A model generated the notes under the pieces. It was not told where the DNA came from and ran no database searches. It worked only from the letters and a program-made list of their open reading frames with translations. Below, in pieces: positions 9,668-18,511 of a stretch of 64,000 nt of DNA; position 1 is the first letter of the stretch; the number at the start of each line of letters is the position of its first letter. The DNA comes from Ramlibacter sp. (GTDB lineage: Bacteria > Pseudomonadota > Gammaproteobacteria > Burkholderiales > Burkholderiaceae_C), in the NCBI GenBank assembly GCA_019635435.1, contig JAHBZM010000001.1, positions 2,294,001 to 2,358,000 on the forward strand, in the 5' to 3' direction. The translations under genes were made by a program, and so were the position numbers.

Positions 9668-10711
9668 CGCAAGCGCGGCTTCGCGCACGAGATCCGGCCC
9701 CTTGTAGATCAGCCCGGTGTAGATTTGCACCAGGTCAGCGCCGGCCTCGATCTTGGAGACCGCATCGGCCGCGCTGAGCACGCCGCCCACGCCAATGATG
9801 GGAAAACCCTTGCCCAGCGCCGCGCGCAGCTGCGCGATCACGCGGTTGCTGGCCTCCAGCACGGGCGCGCCGCTCAGGCCGCCGGCCTCTTCGGCGTGCG
9901 GCAGGCCCTTGACGGCTTCGCGGCTCAGCGTGGTGTTGGTGGCCACCACCCCATCCATGGCGTGACGCTTCAGCGTGGCCGCAATCACCTCCACCTGCGC
10001 CTCGTCCAGGTCGGGCGCGATCTTCACGAACAGCGGAACGCGCTTGCCGTGCTGCGTGGCCAGTGCCTCGCGCCGCGCGGCCAGCGCGCCCAGCAGGCCG
10101 TCCAGCGCCTCGTCGCCTTGCAGCGCGCGCAGGTTCCTGGTGTTGGGCGAGCTGATGTTGACCGTCACGTAGTCGGCATGCGGGTACACCCCATCCAGGC
10201 CCGTGAGGTAGTCGCGCGTGGCGTCCTCGATCGGCGTGGTGGCGTTCTTGCCAATGTTCAGGCCCAGCACCAGCGGCGTGCCGCGGCTGCGGTGACCCGG
10301 CCGGCGCAGTTCAGAGCGCTGCACATTGGCGATGAAGGCGTCGAGCCCGTCGTTGTTGAAGCCCAGCCGGTTGATCAGCGCGTTGGCCTGCGGCAGGCGG
10401 AACATGCGCGGCTTGGGGTTGCCCGGCTGCCCCTTGGGCGTGACCGTTCCTACCTCCACAAAGCCAAAGCCCAGCGCGGCCAGACCGTCAATGCAGCGTG
10501 CGTTCTTGTCCAGCCCGGCGGCCAGGCCCACGCGGTTGGGAAAGCGCAGGCCCGCCAGCTCGATGGGGTCGTCCACGCGCGCGTTGCAGTAAGCCCATTG
10601 CAGCGGCGTGCCCTGCAGCCGGGCCAGCGAGTGCAGCGTCAGCTCGTGGGCGGCTTCCGGGTCCAGCCCGAAGAGAAAGGGGCGGGCGAGGGCGTAGGGT
10701 AGAAGGGACAT
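9650..10711 (-). CDS. pyrD: Dihydroorotate dehydrogenase (quinone), class 2
   Basis: A 353-residue class 2 enzyme that oxidises dihydroorotate to orotate with quinone in pyrimidine synthesis. FMN-domain motifs include GLAAGLDKN, VGTVTPKGQPGNPKPR, and the catalytic-loop VNISSPNTRNLR with its serine. The class 2 membrane-associating N-terminal helices (LLPYALARPFLFGLDPE) are present. The start at 10711 fits the family; the frame runs on to 10957 but that part overlaps rpiA. rpiA diverges 34 bases away. Confidence 0.96.
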   Translation of the reverse strand: MSLLPYALARPFLFGLDPEAAHELTLHSLARLQGTPLQWAYCNARVDDPIELAGLRFPNRVGLAAGLDKNARCIDGLAALGFGFVEVGTVTPKGQPGNPKPRMFRLPQANALINRLGFNNDGLDAFIANVQRSELRRPGHRSRGTPLVLGLNIGKNATTPIEDATRDYLTGLDGVYPHADYVTVNISSPNTRNLRALQGDEALDGLLGALAARREALATQHGKRVPLFVKIAPDLDEAQVEVIAATLKRHAMDGVVATNTTLSREAVKGLPHAEEAGGLSGAPVLEASNRVIAQLRAALGKGFPIIGVGGVLSAADAVSKIEAGADLVQIYTGLIYKGPDLVREAALAIKKAR

Positions 10712-10745
10712 TGGATAATTCGGTGAACTCCACGGATTTTCCCAG

Positions 10746-11417
10746 ATGACACAAGACGAACTCAAAACCCTGGTCGGCCAGGCCGCGCTGCAGTATGTGG
10801 TGCCCGGCGAAATCGTCGGCGTGGGCACCGGCTCCACGGTCAACAAATTCATTGACGCGCTGGCCACCATGAAGGACCAGATCAAGGGCGCCGTCTCCAG
10901 CTCGGTCGCCTCCACCGAACGGCTGCAGGCGCTGGGCATCCCCGTGTTTGACAGCAACGAGGTGGCCGAGCTCTCGGTCTACATCGACGGCGCCGACGAG
11001 ATCGACGGCCAGGGCCACATGGTCAAGGGCGGCGGCGCCGCGCTCACGCGCGAGAAGATCGTGGCCGCGCAGTCCAGACGCTTCGTCTGCATCGCCGACG
11101 AAAGCAAACTGGTCAAGGTGCTGGGCAAATTCCCGCTGCCCGTGGAGATCATCCCCATGGCCACCCAGCGGCTGGTGCGCCAGTTTGCCGCCATGGGCGG
11201 CACGGCCAGCGTGCGCCTGAAAGACGGCCAGCCCCTGGTCACCGACAACGGCCAGCACATCCTGGACGTGACCGGCCTGCAAATCACCGACCCGCTGGCC
11301 TTTGAGGCCCAGGTGAGTCAGTGGCCGGGCGTGGTGACGGTAGGGGTGTTTGCGTTCCAGAAGGCGAGCGTGTGCCTGCTGGGGACGGCGGACGGGGTCA
11401 GGACGCTGGAGTTTTGA
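10746..11417 (+). CDS. rpiA: Ribose-5-phosphate isomerase A
   Basis: A 223-residue RpiA that interconverts ribose 5-phosphate and ribulose 5-phosphate. Motifs GVGTGSTVNKFIDAL, DGADEID (catalytic aspartates) and KGGGAALTREKIVA are all present, and length is normal. It is divergent from pyrD, so the two nucleotide-precursor genes may share a regulatory region. Confidence 0.97.
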   Translation: MTQDELKTLVGQAALQYVVPGEIVGVGTGSTVNKFIDALATMKDQIKGAVSSSVASTERLQALGIPVFDSNEVAELSVYIDGADEIDGQGHMVKGGGAALTREKIVAAQSRRFVCIADESKLVKVLGKFPLPVEIIPMATQRLVRQFAAMGGTASVRLKDGQPLVTDNGQHILDVTGLQITDPLAFEAQVSQWPGVVTVGVFAFQKASVCLLGTADGVRTLEF

Positions 11418-11460
11418 CGGGTTGCTCGTGGCAACCCGTGCCTGAACCGGTCTGGCTCTC

Positions 11461-12174
11461 TTAAAACTGAATCCCGGCCGGATTGGTATTGCGCACAGGC
11501 GGCGCTGCCGGTGCGCCGTTCTCTGTGTTGGCGGTGCTCACGCCCGTGCGCCGGTTGATGGTGGCGGGCCCGATGCTGGTCCCGGTGGTGGCATTCTGCG
11601 GCCCGGCGGGAGCAGCATTCTGCGGCGCCGCGGGGGCCTGCTGCACCGCCACCAGCGGGGCCGGCGGCGGGTTGCGGAAGCTGGGCGGAAGCAAAGACGT
11701 CTTGGGGTAGCCGGCGGCGTCCAGGTACTGCGACCACTCCACGTCAGAGTAGCCCTTGAGCTGCTGGCTGCCAACGGTCAGCAGGGGCAGCGAGGCGTCC
11801 CCGGCCAGGCGCTGCAGCGCCTGGATGTCTTCATTGCTGGTGACTGTCTTTTCCACAAACGGAACGCCCCGGCTCGTGAGCATGGCGCGGCCGGCGCCGC
11901 AGGGCGCGCAGTCCTTGCCCGAATACAGCGTGACCGGGTATTTGCCCGTGACCTGGCGCAATTCATACGGCAAGGCGCCACCGCCACCACTGCCGGCTCC
12001 GGTGTTGACCGGCGCGGCCTTGGCGCCTTCGGTCATGGGCGGCTTGTCCGAAAAACTCACCTTGCCGTCGGGCCCGACGATGCGGTAGATCTGCTGGGCG
12101 CCGGCCGGGGCCAGCGCGCCAGCCAGGAGCAGGCCCATCAGGCCGGGAACGATGCTTCGGGTGGCAAATGACAT
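11461..12174 (-). CDS. Exported DUF4124/glutaredoxin-like protein
   Basis: A 237-residue protein with a signal peptide (GLLLAGALAPAGAQ), then a DUF4124-type strand pair (YRIVGPDGKVSFSDKPP), then a thioredoxin-fold segment at about residues 80-155 with a CAPC motif (SGKDCAPCGAGRAML) and PLLTVG. The last about 75 residues are low-complexity Pro/Ala/Asn. This pairing occurs in several betaproteobacterial exported proteins. It probably acts in periplasmic thiol chemistry, but no substrate is known. It starts 27 bases after the prlC stop on the same strand and may be cotranscribed with it. Confidence 0.8.
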   Translation of the reverse strand: MSFATRSIVPGLMGLLLAGALAPAGAQQIYRIVGPDGKVSFSDKPPMTEGAKAAPVNTGAGSGGGGALPYELRQVTGKYPVTLYSGKDCAPCGAGRAMLTSRGVPFVEKTVTSNEDIQALQRLAGDASLPLLTVGSQQLKGYSDVEWSQYLDAAGYPKTSLLPPSFRNPPPAPLVAVQQAPAAPQNAAPAGPQNATTGTSIGPATINRRTGVSTANTENGAPAAPPVRNTNPAGIQF

Positions 12175-12201
12175 GGACAGTTCTCCAACGCGGTAATGTG
12201 T

Positions 12202-14223
12202 TCAGGCCATGCCCTGGTGGCGCAGCAGGGCGTCGAGCGAGGGCTCGCGGCCACGGAACGCCTTGAACGACTCCATGGCCGGGCGGCTGCCGCCCGCTTC
12301 GAGGATGGCCTGGCGGTATTTTCTACCGGTTTCAACACTTGGCGCACCGTCTTTACCCGCTGTTTCTTCAAAAGCGGCGTAGGCGTCGGCGCTGAGCACT
12401 TCGGCCCATTTGTAGCTGTAGTAACCCGCCGCGTAGCCGCCCGCAAAGATGTGGCTGAAAGTATGCGCGGTGCGGCTGAAGGCCGGGGCCTGCAGCACGG
12501 CCACTTCGGCCCGCACCTGGTTGAGCAGGGGCATGAAGTCCTGCGCCGGGTCATGCCCGGTGTGCAGCAGCATGTCAAACAGCGCAAATTCGATCTGGCG
12601 CAGCGTCTGCAGCCCGCTCTGGAAGTTCCTGGCCGCCAGCATCTTGTCGAACAAGGCGCGCGGCAGCGGCTCGCCGGTGTCCACATGGGCGGTCATGTGG
12701 CGCAGCACATCCCATTCCCAGCAGAAGTTCTCCATGAACTGGCTGGGCAGCTCCACGGCGTCCCACTCGACGCCGCTGATGCCCGACACGTCGTGCTCGT
12801 TGACCTGGGTCAGCATGTGGTGCAGGCCGTGGCCAAACTCGTGGAACAGGGTGGTGGCGTCGTCGTGGGTGAGCAGCGGCGGCTTGCCGTCCACGCCATC
12901 GGCAAAGTTGCAGACCAGGTGGGCGATGGGGGTTTGCAGCGTGCCGGTGTCGGGCCGCAGCCAGCGCGCGCGCACGTCGTCCATCCAGGCGCCGCCGCGC
13001 TTGCCGGTGCGGGCCGACGGGTCGAGGTAGAACTGGCCCACCAGCTGGCCCTGGCGCTCGATCCGGTAGAACTCGACCGAGGGGTGCCAGACCGGCGCGC
13101 TGTCCTTGCGGATGGCCACCTCGAACAGCGTCTCGACGATCTTGAACAGGCCGCCCAGCACCTTGGGCGCGGTGAAATACTGCTTGACCTCCTGCTCGCT
13201 GAAGGCGTAGCGCGCTTCCTTGAGCTTCTCGCCGATGTAGGTCCAGTCCCAGGGCTGCGGGTCGGCCAGGGCCAGGTCGCTGGCGGCAAAGGCGCGCAGG
13301 TCGGCCACGTCCTGCTCGGCGTAGGGGCGGGCCTTGCGGGCCAGGTCCCGCAGGAAGCGGATGACCTGGTCGGGCGTGTCGGCCATCTTGGTGACCACCG
13401 ACACCTCGCCGAAGTTGCGGTAGCCCAGCAGCTGGGCTTCTTCATGGCGTAGCGCCAGGATTTCGCCGATCAGCCTGGAGTTGTCAAAGGCCGGGTCGCC
13501 CTGGTCGCTGGCGCGGGTCACGTAGGCGCGGTAGAGCTTTTCGCGCAGCGCGCTGCTGCGGGCGAACTGCATCACCGGCAGGTAGCTGGGCATCTTGAGT
13601 GTGAGCTTGTAGCCGTCCTTGCCTTCGCCCTGGGCCAGCGCGCGCGCGGCCTGCTTCACGTCGGCGGGCACGCCGTCAAGCTCGGCTTCGCTGGCGTAGT
13701 AGCTCCAGGCTTCGGTGGCGTCGAGCGCGTTCTCGCTGAACTTCTGGCTCAGCTCGGCCTGGCGCTCCTGGATGCGCGCGAACCGGGCCTTGGCGGCGCC
13801 GGTGAGCTCAGCGCCCGACAGCACGAAGTTGCGCACGGCATTGCTGTGCGCCTGGCGCTGTTCGGCGTTGAGCGCGGCCGTGTCAATGGCCTTGTACTTG
13901 GCGTACAGCCGCTCGTCGGCGCCCAGCCGGGTCCAGAACTCGGTGACCCGGGGCAGGGCCTCGTTGTAGGCGGCGCGCAGCTCGGCCGAATCGGCCACGC
14001 TGTTGAGGTGGCTCACGGCGCCCCAGGCGCGGCCCAACTGCTCGGTGGCCACGTCCAGGGTCTGGGCAATGCGGTCCCACCGGGCCGGAAAGTCGGGCTG
14101 GGTCACGGTCTCCAGGGCCTGGTTGGCCGCGGCCAGCAACTGGTCGATCGCGGGCGCCACGTCGGCCGGCCGGATGCGGTCGAACTGCGGCAGGTCCTGG
14201 AAGTCAAGAAGGGGGTTGTTCAT
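12202..14223 (-). CDS. prlC: Oligopeptidase A (M3 metallopeptidase)
   Basis: A 673-residue thimet-type peptidase with the zinc motif HEFGH in TLFHEFGHGLHHML, about residues 460-473, and the C-terminal YSYKWAEVLSADAYAAFE block. OpdA/PrlC degrades short peptides in the cytoplasm, including cleaved signal peptides. Length matches the family (about 680). It lies 5 bases downstream of folD on the same strand, so the order of transcription is folD, prlC and then the DUF4124 gene. Confidence 0.95.
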   Translation of the reverse strand: MNNPLLDFQDLPQFDRIRPADVAPAIDQLLAAANQALETVTQPDFPARWDRIAQTLDVATEQLGRAWGAVSHLNSVADSAELRAAYNEALPRVTEFWTRLGADERLYAKYKAIDTAALNAEQRQAHSNAVRNFVLSGAELTGAAKARFARIQERQAELSQKFSENALDATEAWSYYASEAELDGVPADVKQAARALAQGEGKDGYKLTLKMPSYLPVMQFARSSALREKLYRAYVTRASDQGDPAFDNSRLIGEILALRHEEAQLLGYRNFGEVSVVTKMADTPDQVIRFLRDLARKARPYAEQDVADLRAFAASDLALADPQPWDWTYIGEKLKEARYAFSEQEVKQYFTAPKVLGGLFKIVETLFEVAIRKDSAPVWHPSVEFYRIERQGQLVGQFYLDPSARTGKRGGAWMDDVRARWLRPDTGTLQTPIAHLVCNFADGVDGKPPLLTHDDATTLFHEFGHGLHHMLTQVNEHDVSGISGVEWDAVELPSQFMENFCWEWDVLRHMTAHVDTGEPLPRALFDKMLAARNFQSGLQTLRQIEFALFDMLLHTGHDPAQDFMPLLNQVRAEVAVLQAPAFSRTAHTFSHIFAGGYAAGYYSYKWAEVLSADAYAAFEETAGKDGAPSVETGRKYRQAILEAGGSRPAMESFKAFRGREPSLDALLRHQGMA

Positions 14224-14228
14224 GGGGC

Positions 14229-15080
14229 TTACTTGGCCATGCTTTCGGCGGCTTCAAGGGTGTTGACCAGCAGCATGGCGCGGGTCATGGGGCCCACGCC
14301 GCCGGGCACGGGCGTGATCCAGCCGGCCACTTCGCTGACGCCGGCAAAGTCCACGTCGCCGCACAGCTTGCCCTCGTCATTGCGGTTCATGCCCACGTCG
14401 ATCACCACGGCGCCGGGCTTGACCATGTCGGCCGTGAGCACATTGCGCTTGCCGACGGCGGCCACCACCACGTCGGCCTGCAGCGTCAGGGCCTTGAGGT
14501 TGGCCGTGGCGCTGTGGCAGATGGTGACCGTGGCGTTCTTCTGCAGCAGCATCAGGGCCATGGGCTTGCCCACGATGTTGCTGCGCCCAATCACCACCGC
14601 ATGCTTGCCCTTGAGGTCATAGCCGATGGACTCCAGCATCTTCATGCAGCCGTAGGGCGTGCAGGGCCAGAAGCCCGGCTGGCCCACCATCAGGGCGCCG
14701 GCGCTGGCCACGTGGAAGCCGTCCACGTCCTTGGCCGGCGAGATGGTTTCGATCACCCGGTGCGAGTCCATGTGTCCGGGCAGGGGCAACTGCACCAGGA
14801 TGCCGTGCACGGCGGGGTCGCTGTTGAGCTCGCGGATGCGGCGCAGCAGGTCGGCCTCGCTCATATCAGCGGGGTAGCGTTCCAGCGTGGCGGCCAGGCC
14901 GGTCTCGGCGCTGTCGTTGACCTTGTGGCGGGTGTAGACCTGGCTGGCCGGGTCGTCGCCCACCAGGATGATGGACAGGGCGGGCTGGATGCCGCGGGCC
15001 TTGAGCGCGGCCGTGCGGCCGGCCACCTCGCCGCGGATGGTTCTGGACAGGGCGTTGCCGTCAATCAGTTGGGCTGTCAT
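14229..15080 (-). CDS. folD: Bifunctional methylenetetrahydrofolate dehydrogenase/cyclohydrolase
   Basis: A 283-residue FolD that interconverts methylene-, methenyl- and formyl-tetrahydrofolate. Visible motifs are VYTRHKVNDSAETG with the catalytic lysine, VQLPLPGHMD, KDVDGFH, and the NADP-binding VIGRSNIVGKPMALML. The protein is full length. The stretch upstream contains a copy of the dispersed repeat and no obvious strong promoter. Confidence 0.97.
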   Translation of the reverse strand: MTAQLIDGNALSRTIRGEVAGRTAALKARGIQPALSIILVGDDPASQVYTRHKVNDSAETGLAATLERYPADMSEADLLRRIRELNSDPAVHGILVQLPLPGHMDSHRVIETISPAKDVDGFHVASAGALMVGQPGFWPCTPYGCMKMLESIGYDLKGKHAVVIGRSNIVGKPMALMLLQKNATVTICHSATANLKALTLQADVVVAAVGKRNVLTADMVKPGAVVIDVGMNRNDEGKLCGDVDFAGVSEVAGWITPVPGGVGPMTRAMLLVNTLEAAESMAK

Positions 15081-15103
15081 GCTTGGATGGGCTCGGTTGC
15101 GTC

Positions 15104-15170
15104 AGTTTTGCAAGTGAAAACGCCCGCTAGTCCAGAAGGGGCGGGCGCAGTGTGCTATCAAAAAAAGAGC
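15104..15170. repeat. Dispersed hairpin repeat between folD and the FixJ-like gene
   Basis: The GC-rich arm is CGCCCGCTAGTCCAG with GGGGCGGGCG (self-complementary as a second hairpin), followed by TGCTATCAAAAAAAGAGC. It ends 2 bases before the stop of the response-regulator gene, so it forms that transcript's 3' end. Forward orientation, non-coding copy. Confidence 0.8.
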
Positions 15171-15171
15171 G

Positions 15172-15798
15172 TCAGGTTTTCGGTGCGTTCTGCCCCAGGG
15201 CGATCTTGAGCAGGTCGGCCACGGTGTTGGCGTTGAGCTTTTCCATGATGTTGGCGCGGTGCGCCTCCACCGTCTTGATGCTGATGCCCAGGTCGTCGGC
15301 GATCTGCTTGTTGAGCCGCCCGGCCACGATGCGCTCCAGCACCTGGGCCTCGCGGCTGGTCAGCTTGGACAGCAGGGCGTCGCGGCTGGCCGCGCTCTGC
15401 GAGTCGGCGAAGGCGTCCTTGGCATGCTCGAGCATGCGCTCGACCAGGCTCACCAGCTCTTCTTCCTTGAAGGGCTTCTGGATGAAGTCCATCGCGCCCT
15501 TCTTCATGGTGTTGACGGCCATGGGCACGTCGCCGTGGCCGGTGATGAAGACGATGGGCAGCGGCGACTTGCGCTCGATCAGGCGGTCCTGCAGTTCCAG
15601 CCCGGTCATGCCGGCCATGCGGATGTCCACGATCAGGCAGGCCACCTCGCGCGGGTCGTAGCGCGACAGGAACGATTCGGCGGATTCAAAACAGCGGACC
15701 CGGTAGTCCTTGCCCTCCAGCAACCACTGCAGGGAATCGCGGACGGCTTCGTCGTCGTCCACCACATAGACCGTACCCTTCTTCGGAATCAAACTCAT
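15172..15798 (-). CDS. FixJ-like response regulator
   Basis: A 208-residue regulator. The receiver domain (residues 9-120) has VYVVDDDEAVRDSL, the phospho-acceptor Asp in CLIVDIRMAGMTG, and the conserved Lys in FIQKPFKEEE. The C-terminal LuxR HTH has LTSREAQVLERIVAGRLNKQ and ISIKTVEAHRANIMEKL. It overlaps the sensor kinase gene by 4 bases (ATGA). It is immediately upstream of, and divergent to, the aceE operon in position, so regulation of central carbon genes is plausible but unproven. Confidence 0.92.
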   Translation of the reverse strand: MSLIPKKGTVYVVDDDEAVRDSLQWLLEGKDYRVRCFESAESFLSRYDPREVACLIVDIRMAGMTGLELQDRLIERKSPLPIVFITGHGDVPMAVNTMKKGAMDFIQKPFKEEELVSLVERMLEHAKDAFADSQSAASRDALLSKLTSREAQVLERIVAGRLNKQIADDLGISIKTVEAHRANIMEKLNANTVADLLKIALGQNAPKT

Positions 15799-18344
15799 GC
15801 AGACACTCCGGCATCCTTGGTTGAAGGTGACACTATGGAATTTGTAGCGTCAGACACCGGTATCCAGAAGGAAAAACAGCATCCGGCCACTTCCGGCCCA
15901 TTGTAGATGTTCTCGGCCAGCATCCGGCCGTGGTGCGACTCGACGATGGTGCGGCACAGGTTCAGGCCAATGCCCATGCCCTCCACCTTGGTCGAGAAGA
16001 AGGCTTCATAGAGCCGGTCCATGACTTCGGGCGCGAGGCCCGCGCCCGAGTCCAGCACCGAAAACTCGATCACCGGCTGCTCGCCCATCTGCTTGGGCAC
16101 CACGCGCAGCTCGACGCTGCGCCGGGCCGTGGGCCGCTGGGCATGGTCGATGGACTCCGCCGCGTTCTTGAGCAGGTTCACCAGCACCTGCTCGATCAGG
16201 ATCGGGTCCACATGCAGTTTGGGCAGGCGTGCGGCCACGTAGTGCGACAGCCGCACGTTGCGCCGGCGCAGCTCGATGCCGGCCAGCTCCACCGCCTCGT
16301 TGACCATGGCCGCGATGTCGGCGGCCGTGCGGTTGGGTTCGCTGCGCTTCACGAAGGAGCGGATGCGCTGGATGATCTGGCCGGCGCGCTGGGCCTGGCG
16401 CGCGGTCTTGTCGAGCGCGGCCAGCAGGTCTTCCTCCTGGATCTGCTTGCCCTTGATGCGCGAGATCATGCCGTTGCAGTAGTTGTTGATGGCGGTCAGC
16501 GGCTGGTTGAGCTCGTGGGCCACGCTGGAGGCCATCTCGCCCATCGTGATCAGCCGGCTGGCCGACTGCGCGCGCTCGGCCTGGGCCTCGGCCTGCTCCT
16601 CGGCGTGGCGGCGCGGCGTGATGTCGGACGCAATCACCATCTGGGCCAGCCGCCCGTCCACCCAGTTCAGGTAGCGCGAGCGCACCTCGATCCATTTGCC
16701 CAGCTCGGGCACGAAGATTTCGGCGTTGCCCGACTGGGCGGCCATCAGCGAGTCGGTGGGCAGGCCCACGAAGGAGTCCACCTCGTCGAGCGACTCGTCC
16801 GTGGTGGGCCGGTTGGGCACCCCGGCCTGGGCCACCATCTGCAGGTGGCCCACGGTCTGGGTGCCAAACCACAGGCGGTACAGCTTGTTGGCGAACAGCA
16901 GTTCCTCGCTGCCCAGTGGCGCCACCGAGACCGCGGCGTCCAGCGCCTCCAGCACCGTGGTAAAGCGCTCGTACGAGGCCGACAGCTGCTCGCGGATGCG
17001 GTTGGGCTCGGTGATGTCGGTCATCGAGGTCATCCAGCCGGTCTGCTTGCCCACCGCGTCGATCAGCGGCGAGACGTACAGCCGCGCGTCAAACAGCGAG
17101 CCGTCCTTGCGCTTGACGCGCACCTGGAAGCCGCCCGGCGTGGATCGGCCATTGAGCTCGTCGTCCAGCCGCGCCGCGAGCTGCTCGCGGTCGGCTTCGG
17201 GCCAGTAGGGGAAGGGCGGGGTGCGTCCGACCAGCTCGGCCTCGCCCCAGCCCGTCATCTGGCAGAACGCGGCGTTGACGTAGGTGATGCGCCCCTGCAT
17301 GTCGAGCGCGCGCATGCCCGTGAGCATGGAGTTTTCCATGGCCCGGCGGAAATTGGTTTCGGAGATCAGCGCCTGCTGGGCCTGCATGCGCCGGCGGGTG
17401 TGGCGCCAGTTGCCGATCAGCATCCAGGCCGTCATGGCGCTCAGCGCGCTGACCAGCCAGAACAGGCCGCTGCCGATCACCCCCAGCGAGGCGCGGTAGG
17501 CCTGGGCCCGGATCACCAGCCCGTTGCCCACGGGGGACACCGGCACCTCGTACTCATTGGGCTTGCTGGCAAAGCTCAGCATGCCGGTGGCCGGGTCGCG
17601 CGTGGGCACCGAGGTGCCCGCCAGCAGGTGGCTCTTGGCGTCGAGAAAGGCCACGGCGTACTTTGCCTGCACCTCGGACGGCACGCCATAGCGCAGCAGG
17701 CCGTCGATGGAGTATTCGCCCAGCACCACGCCCGAGAAGCGGCCCTGGTCGGCCAGCGGAATGTGCAGCTGCAGCAGCCCCGTGGTGTCGGTGCCGCCCG
17801 CGGGCTGGGAATAGACGGGCTGCTGCAGGTCTCGCGCCAGGCTGTAGGTGCTTTCGGTTTCGCCGCCCGCGCGCAGCGTCGTGCCCGCGGGCCGCAACTG
17901 ATTGCCAGTGACGCTGGGCGCCGCATAGCTGGCGCGGATGCGGCGGCGGTCGTCAATCCAGGTGAGGGCCTGCAACTCGGGGTACTGGCTGACCAGCGAC
18001 TCGGCGCGGCCCATGAATTCGTCAAAGTCGATCTCGTGGTTGGAGGCATCGCGGGCCAGCCGCATCAGCTGCTCCTGGCGCTCCAGCAGGCGCAGGCGCA
18101 CGCGCTGCTGGGCGTATTCCACATCGCGCTTGACGGCTTCGTGCTCGCGGTCCACTTCCTCCAGGCGCAGGTACCAGAAGGCCGAAATGATGGCCGCCAG
18201 AAACATCAGCACGGCCGCCACTGGCGCCAGCATGGCAAAGCGGTCCTGCCGGCCGGGCGTCTGGCGCCGCCACCAGTGGCGCCACCACGCCGCGGACACG
18301 CCGAAGCGGGAGCCGGTGGGGGTGGGCGACGAAGGTTCTTGCAT
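15795..18344 (-). CDS. Membrane-bound PAS sensor histidine kinase
   Basis: An 849-residue sensor. There are two membrane helices (about 37-60 and 285-310) flanking a periplasmic sensor region. Cytoplasmic PAS domains follow (about 335-440, SMLTGMRALDMQGRITYVNA; and a second about 455-575). The HisKA box is MASSVAHELNQPLTAINNY, and the ATPase domain has NLLKNAAES (N box), DSGAGL (G1) and GMGIGLNLCRTIV. The AHELNQPL phospho-site belongs to the FixL/DctB/TodS branch, which fits its FixJ-like partner. The stimulus is unknown. The gene is divergent to aceE. Confidence 0.92.
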   Translation of the reverse strand: MQEPSSPTPTGSRFGVSAAWWRHWWRRQTPGRQDRFAMLAPVAAVLMFLAAIISAFWYLRLEEVDREHEAVKRDVEYAQQRVRLRLLERQEQLMRLARDASNHEIDFDEFMGRAESLVSQYPELQALTWIDDRRRIRASYAAPSVTGNQLRPAGTTLRAGGETESTYSLARDLQQPVYSQPAGGTDTTGLLQLHIPLADQGRFSGVVLGEYSIDGLLRYGVPSEVQAKYAVAFLDAKSHLLAGTSVPTRDPATGMLSFASKPNEYEVPVSPVGNGLVIRAQAYRASLGVIGSGLFWLVSALSAMTAWMLIGNWRHTRRRMQAQQALISETNFRRAMENSMLTGMRALDMQGRITYVNAAFCQMTGWGEAELVGRTPPFPYWPEADREQLAARLDDELNGRSTPGGFQVRVKRKDGSLFDARLYVSPLIDAVGKQTGWMTSMTDITEPNRIREQLSASYERFTTVLEALDAAVSVAPLGSEELLFANKLYRLWFGTQTVGHLQMVAQAGVPNRPTTDESLDEVDSFVGLPTDSLMAAQSGNAEIFVPELGKWIEVRSRYLNWVDGRLAQMVIASDITPRRHAEEQAEAQAERAQSASRLITMGEMASSVAHELNQPLTAINNYCNGMISRIKGKQIQEEDLLAALDKTARQAQRAGQIIQRIRSFVKRSEPNRTAADIAAMVNEAVELAGIELRRRNVRLSHYVAARLPKLHVDPILIEQVLVNLLKNAAESIDHAQRPTARRSVELRVVPKQMGEQPVIEFSVLDSGAGLAPEVMDRLYEAFFSTKVEGMGIGLNLCRTIVESHHGRMLAENIYNGPEVAGCCFSFWIPVSDATNSIVSPSTKDAGVSA

Positions 18345-18408
18345 GGAGCTTGGAGTGTAGGGGCAGGCTGCAGTTGCAATGCTTCGCCGAACGGATTCGA
18401 TTCAGAAA

Positions 18409-18421
18409 TTCATAATATGAA
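18409..18421. promoter_or_regulatory. Palindrome upstream of aceE
   Basis: TTCATA-A-TATGAA is a perfect 6-bp inverted repeat around one base. It lies 65 bases before the sensor kinase start and 23 bases before the candidate aceE -35 box, in an AT-rich pocket. It is a good candidate operator for aceE or the divergent kinase pair. Confidence 0.45.
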
Positions 18422-18443
18422 AAGTATAAGCACCATTTGAAAT

Positions 18444-18472
18444 TGACAGAAATCTGTGAGAGACTTAGGGTC
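18444..18472 (+). promoter_or_regulatory. Candidate aceE promoter
   Basis: A perfect -35 TTGACA (18444-18449) is followed after 17 bases by TAGGGT (18467-18472), a weak -10. The aceE ATG is 39 bases further, preceded by GAGGAGA as ribosome-binding site. Confidence 0.5.
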
Positions 18473-18511
18473 ACCGTACTAAATTACGTCATCGCCCACG
18501 AGGAGACAAAG

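Noticed and set aside
12310..12375. Possible further repeat copy in prlC
   Set aside because: There are T-rich and CAAAAG-like parts but no TGCTA/TAGCA arms and no conserved GC arm. The protein reads as normal PrlC.
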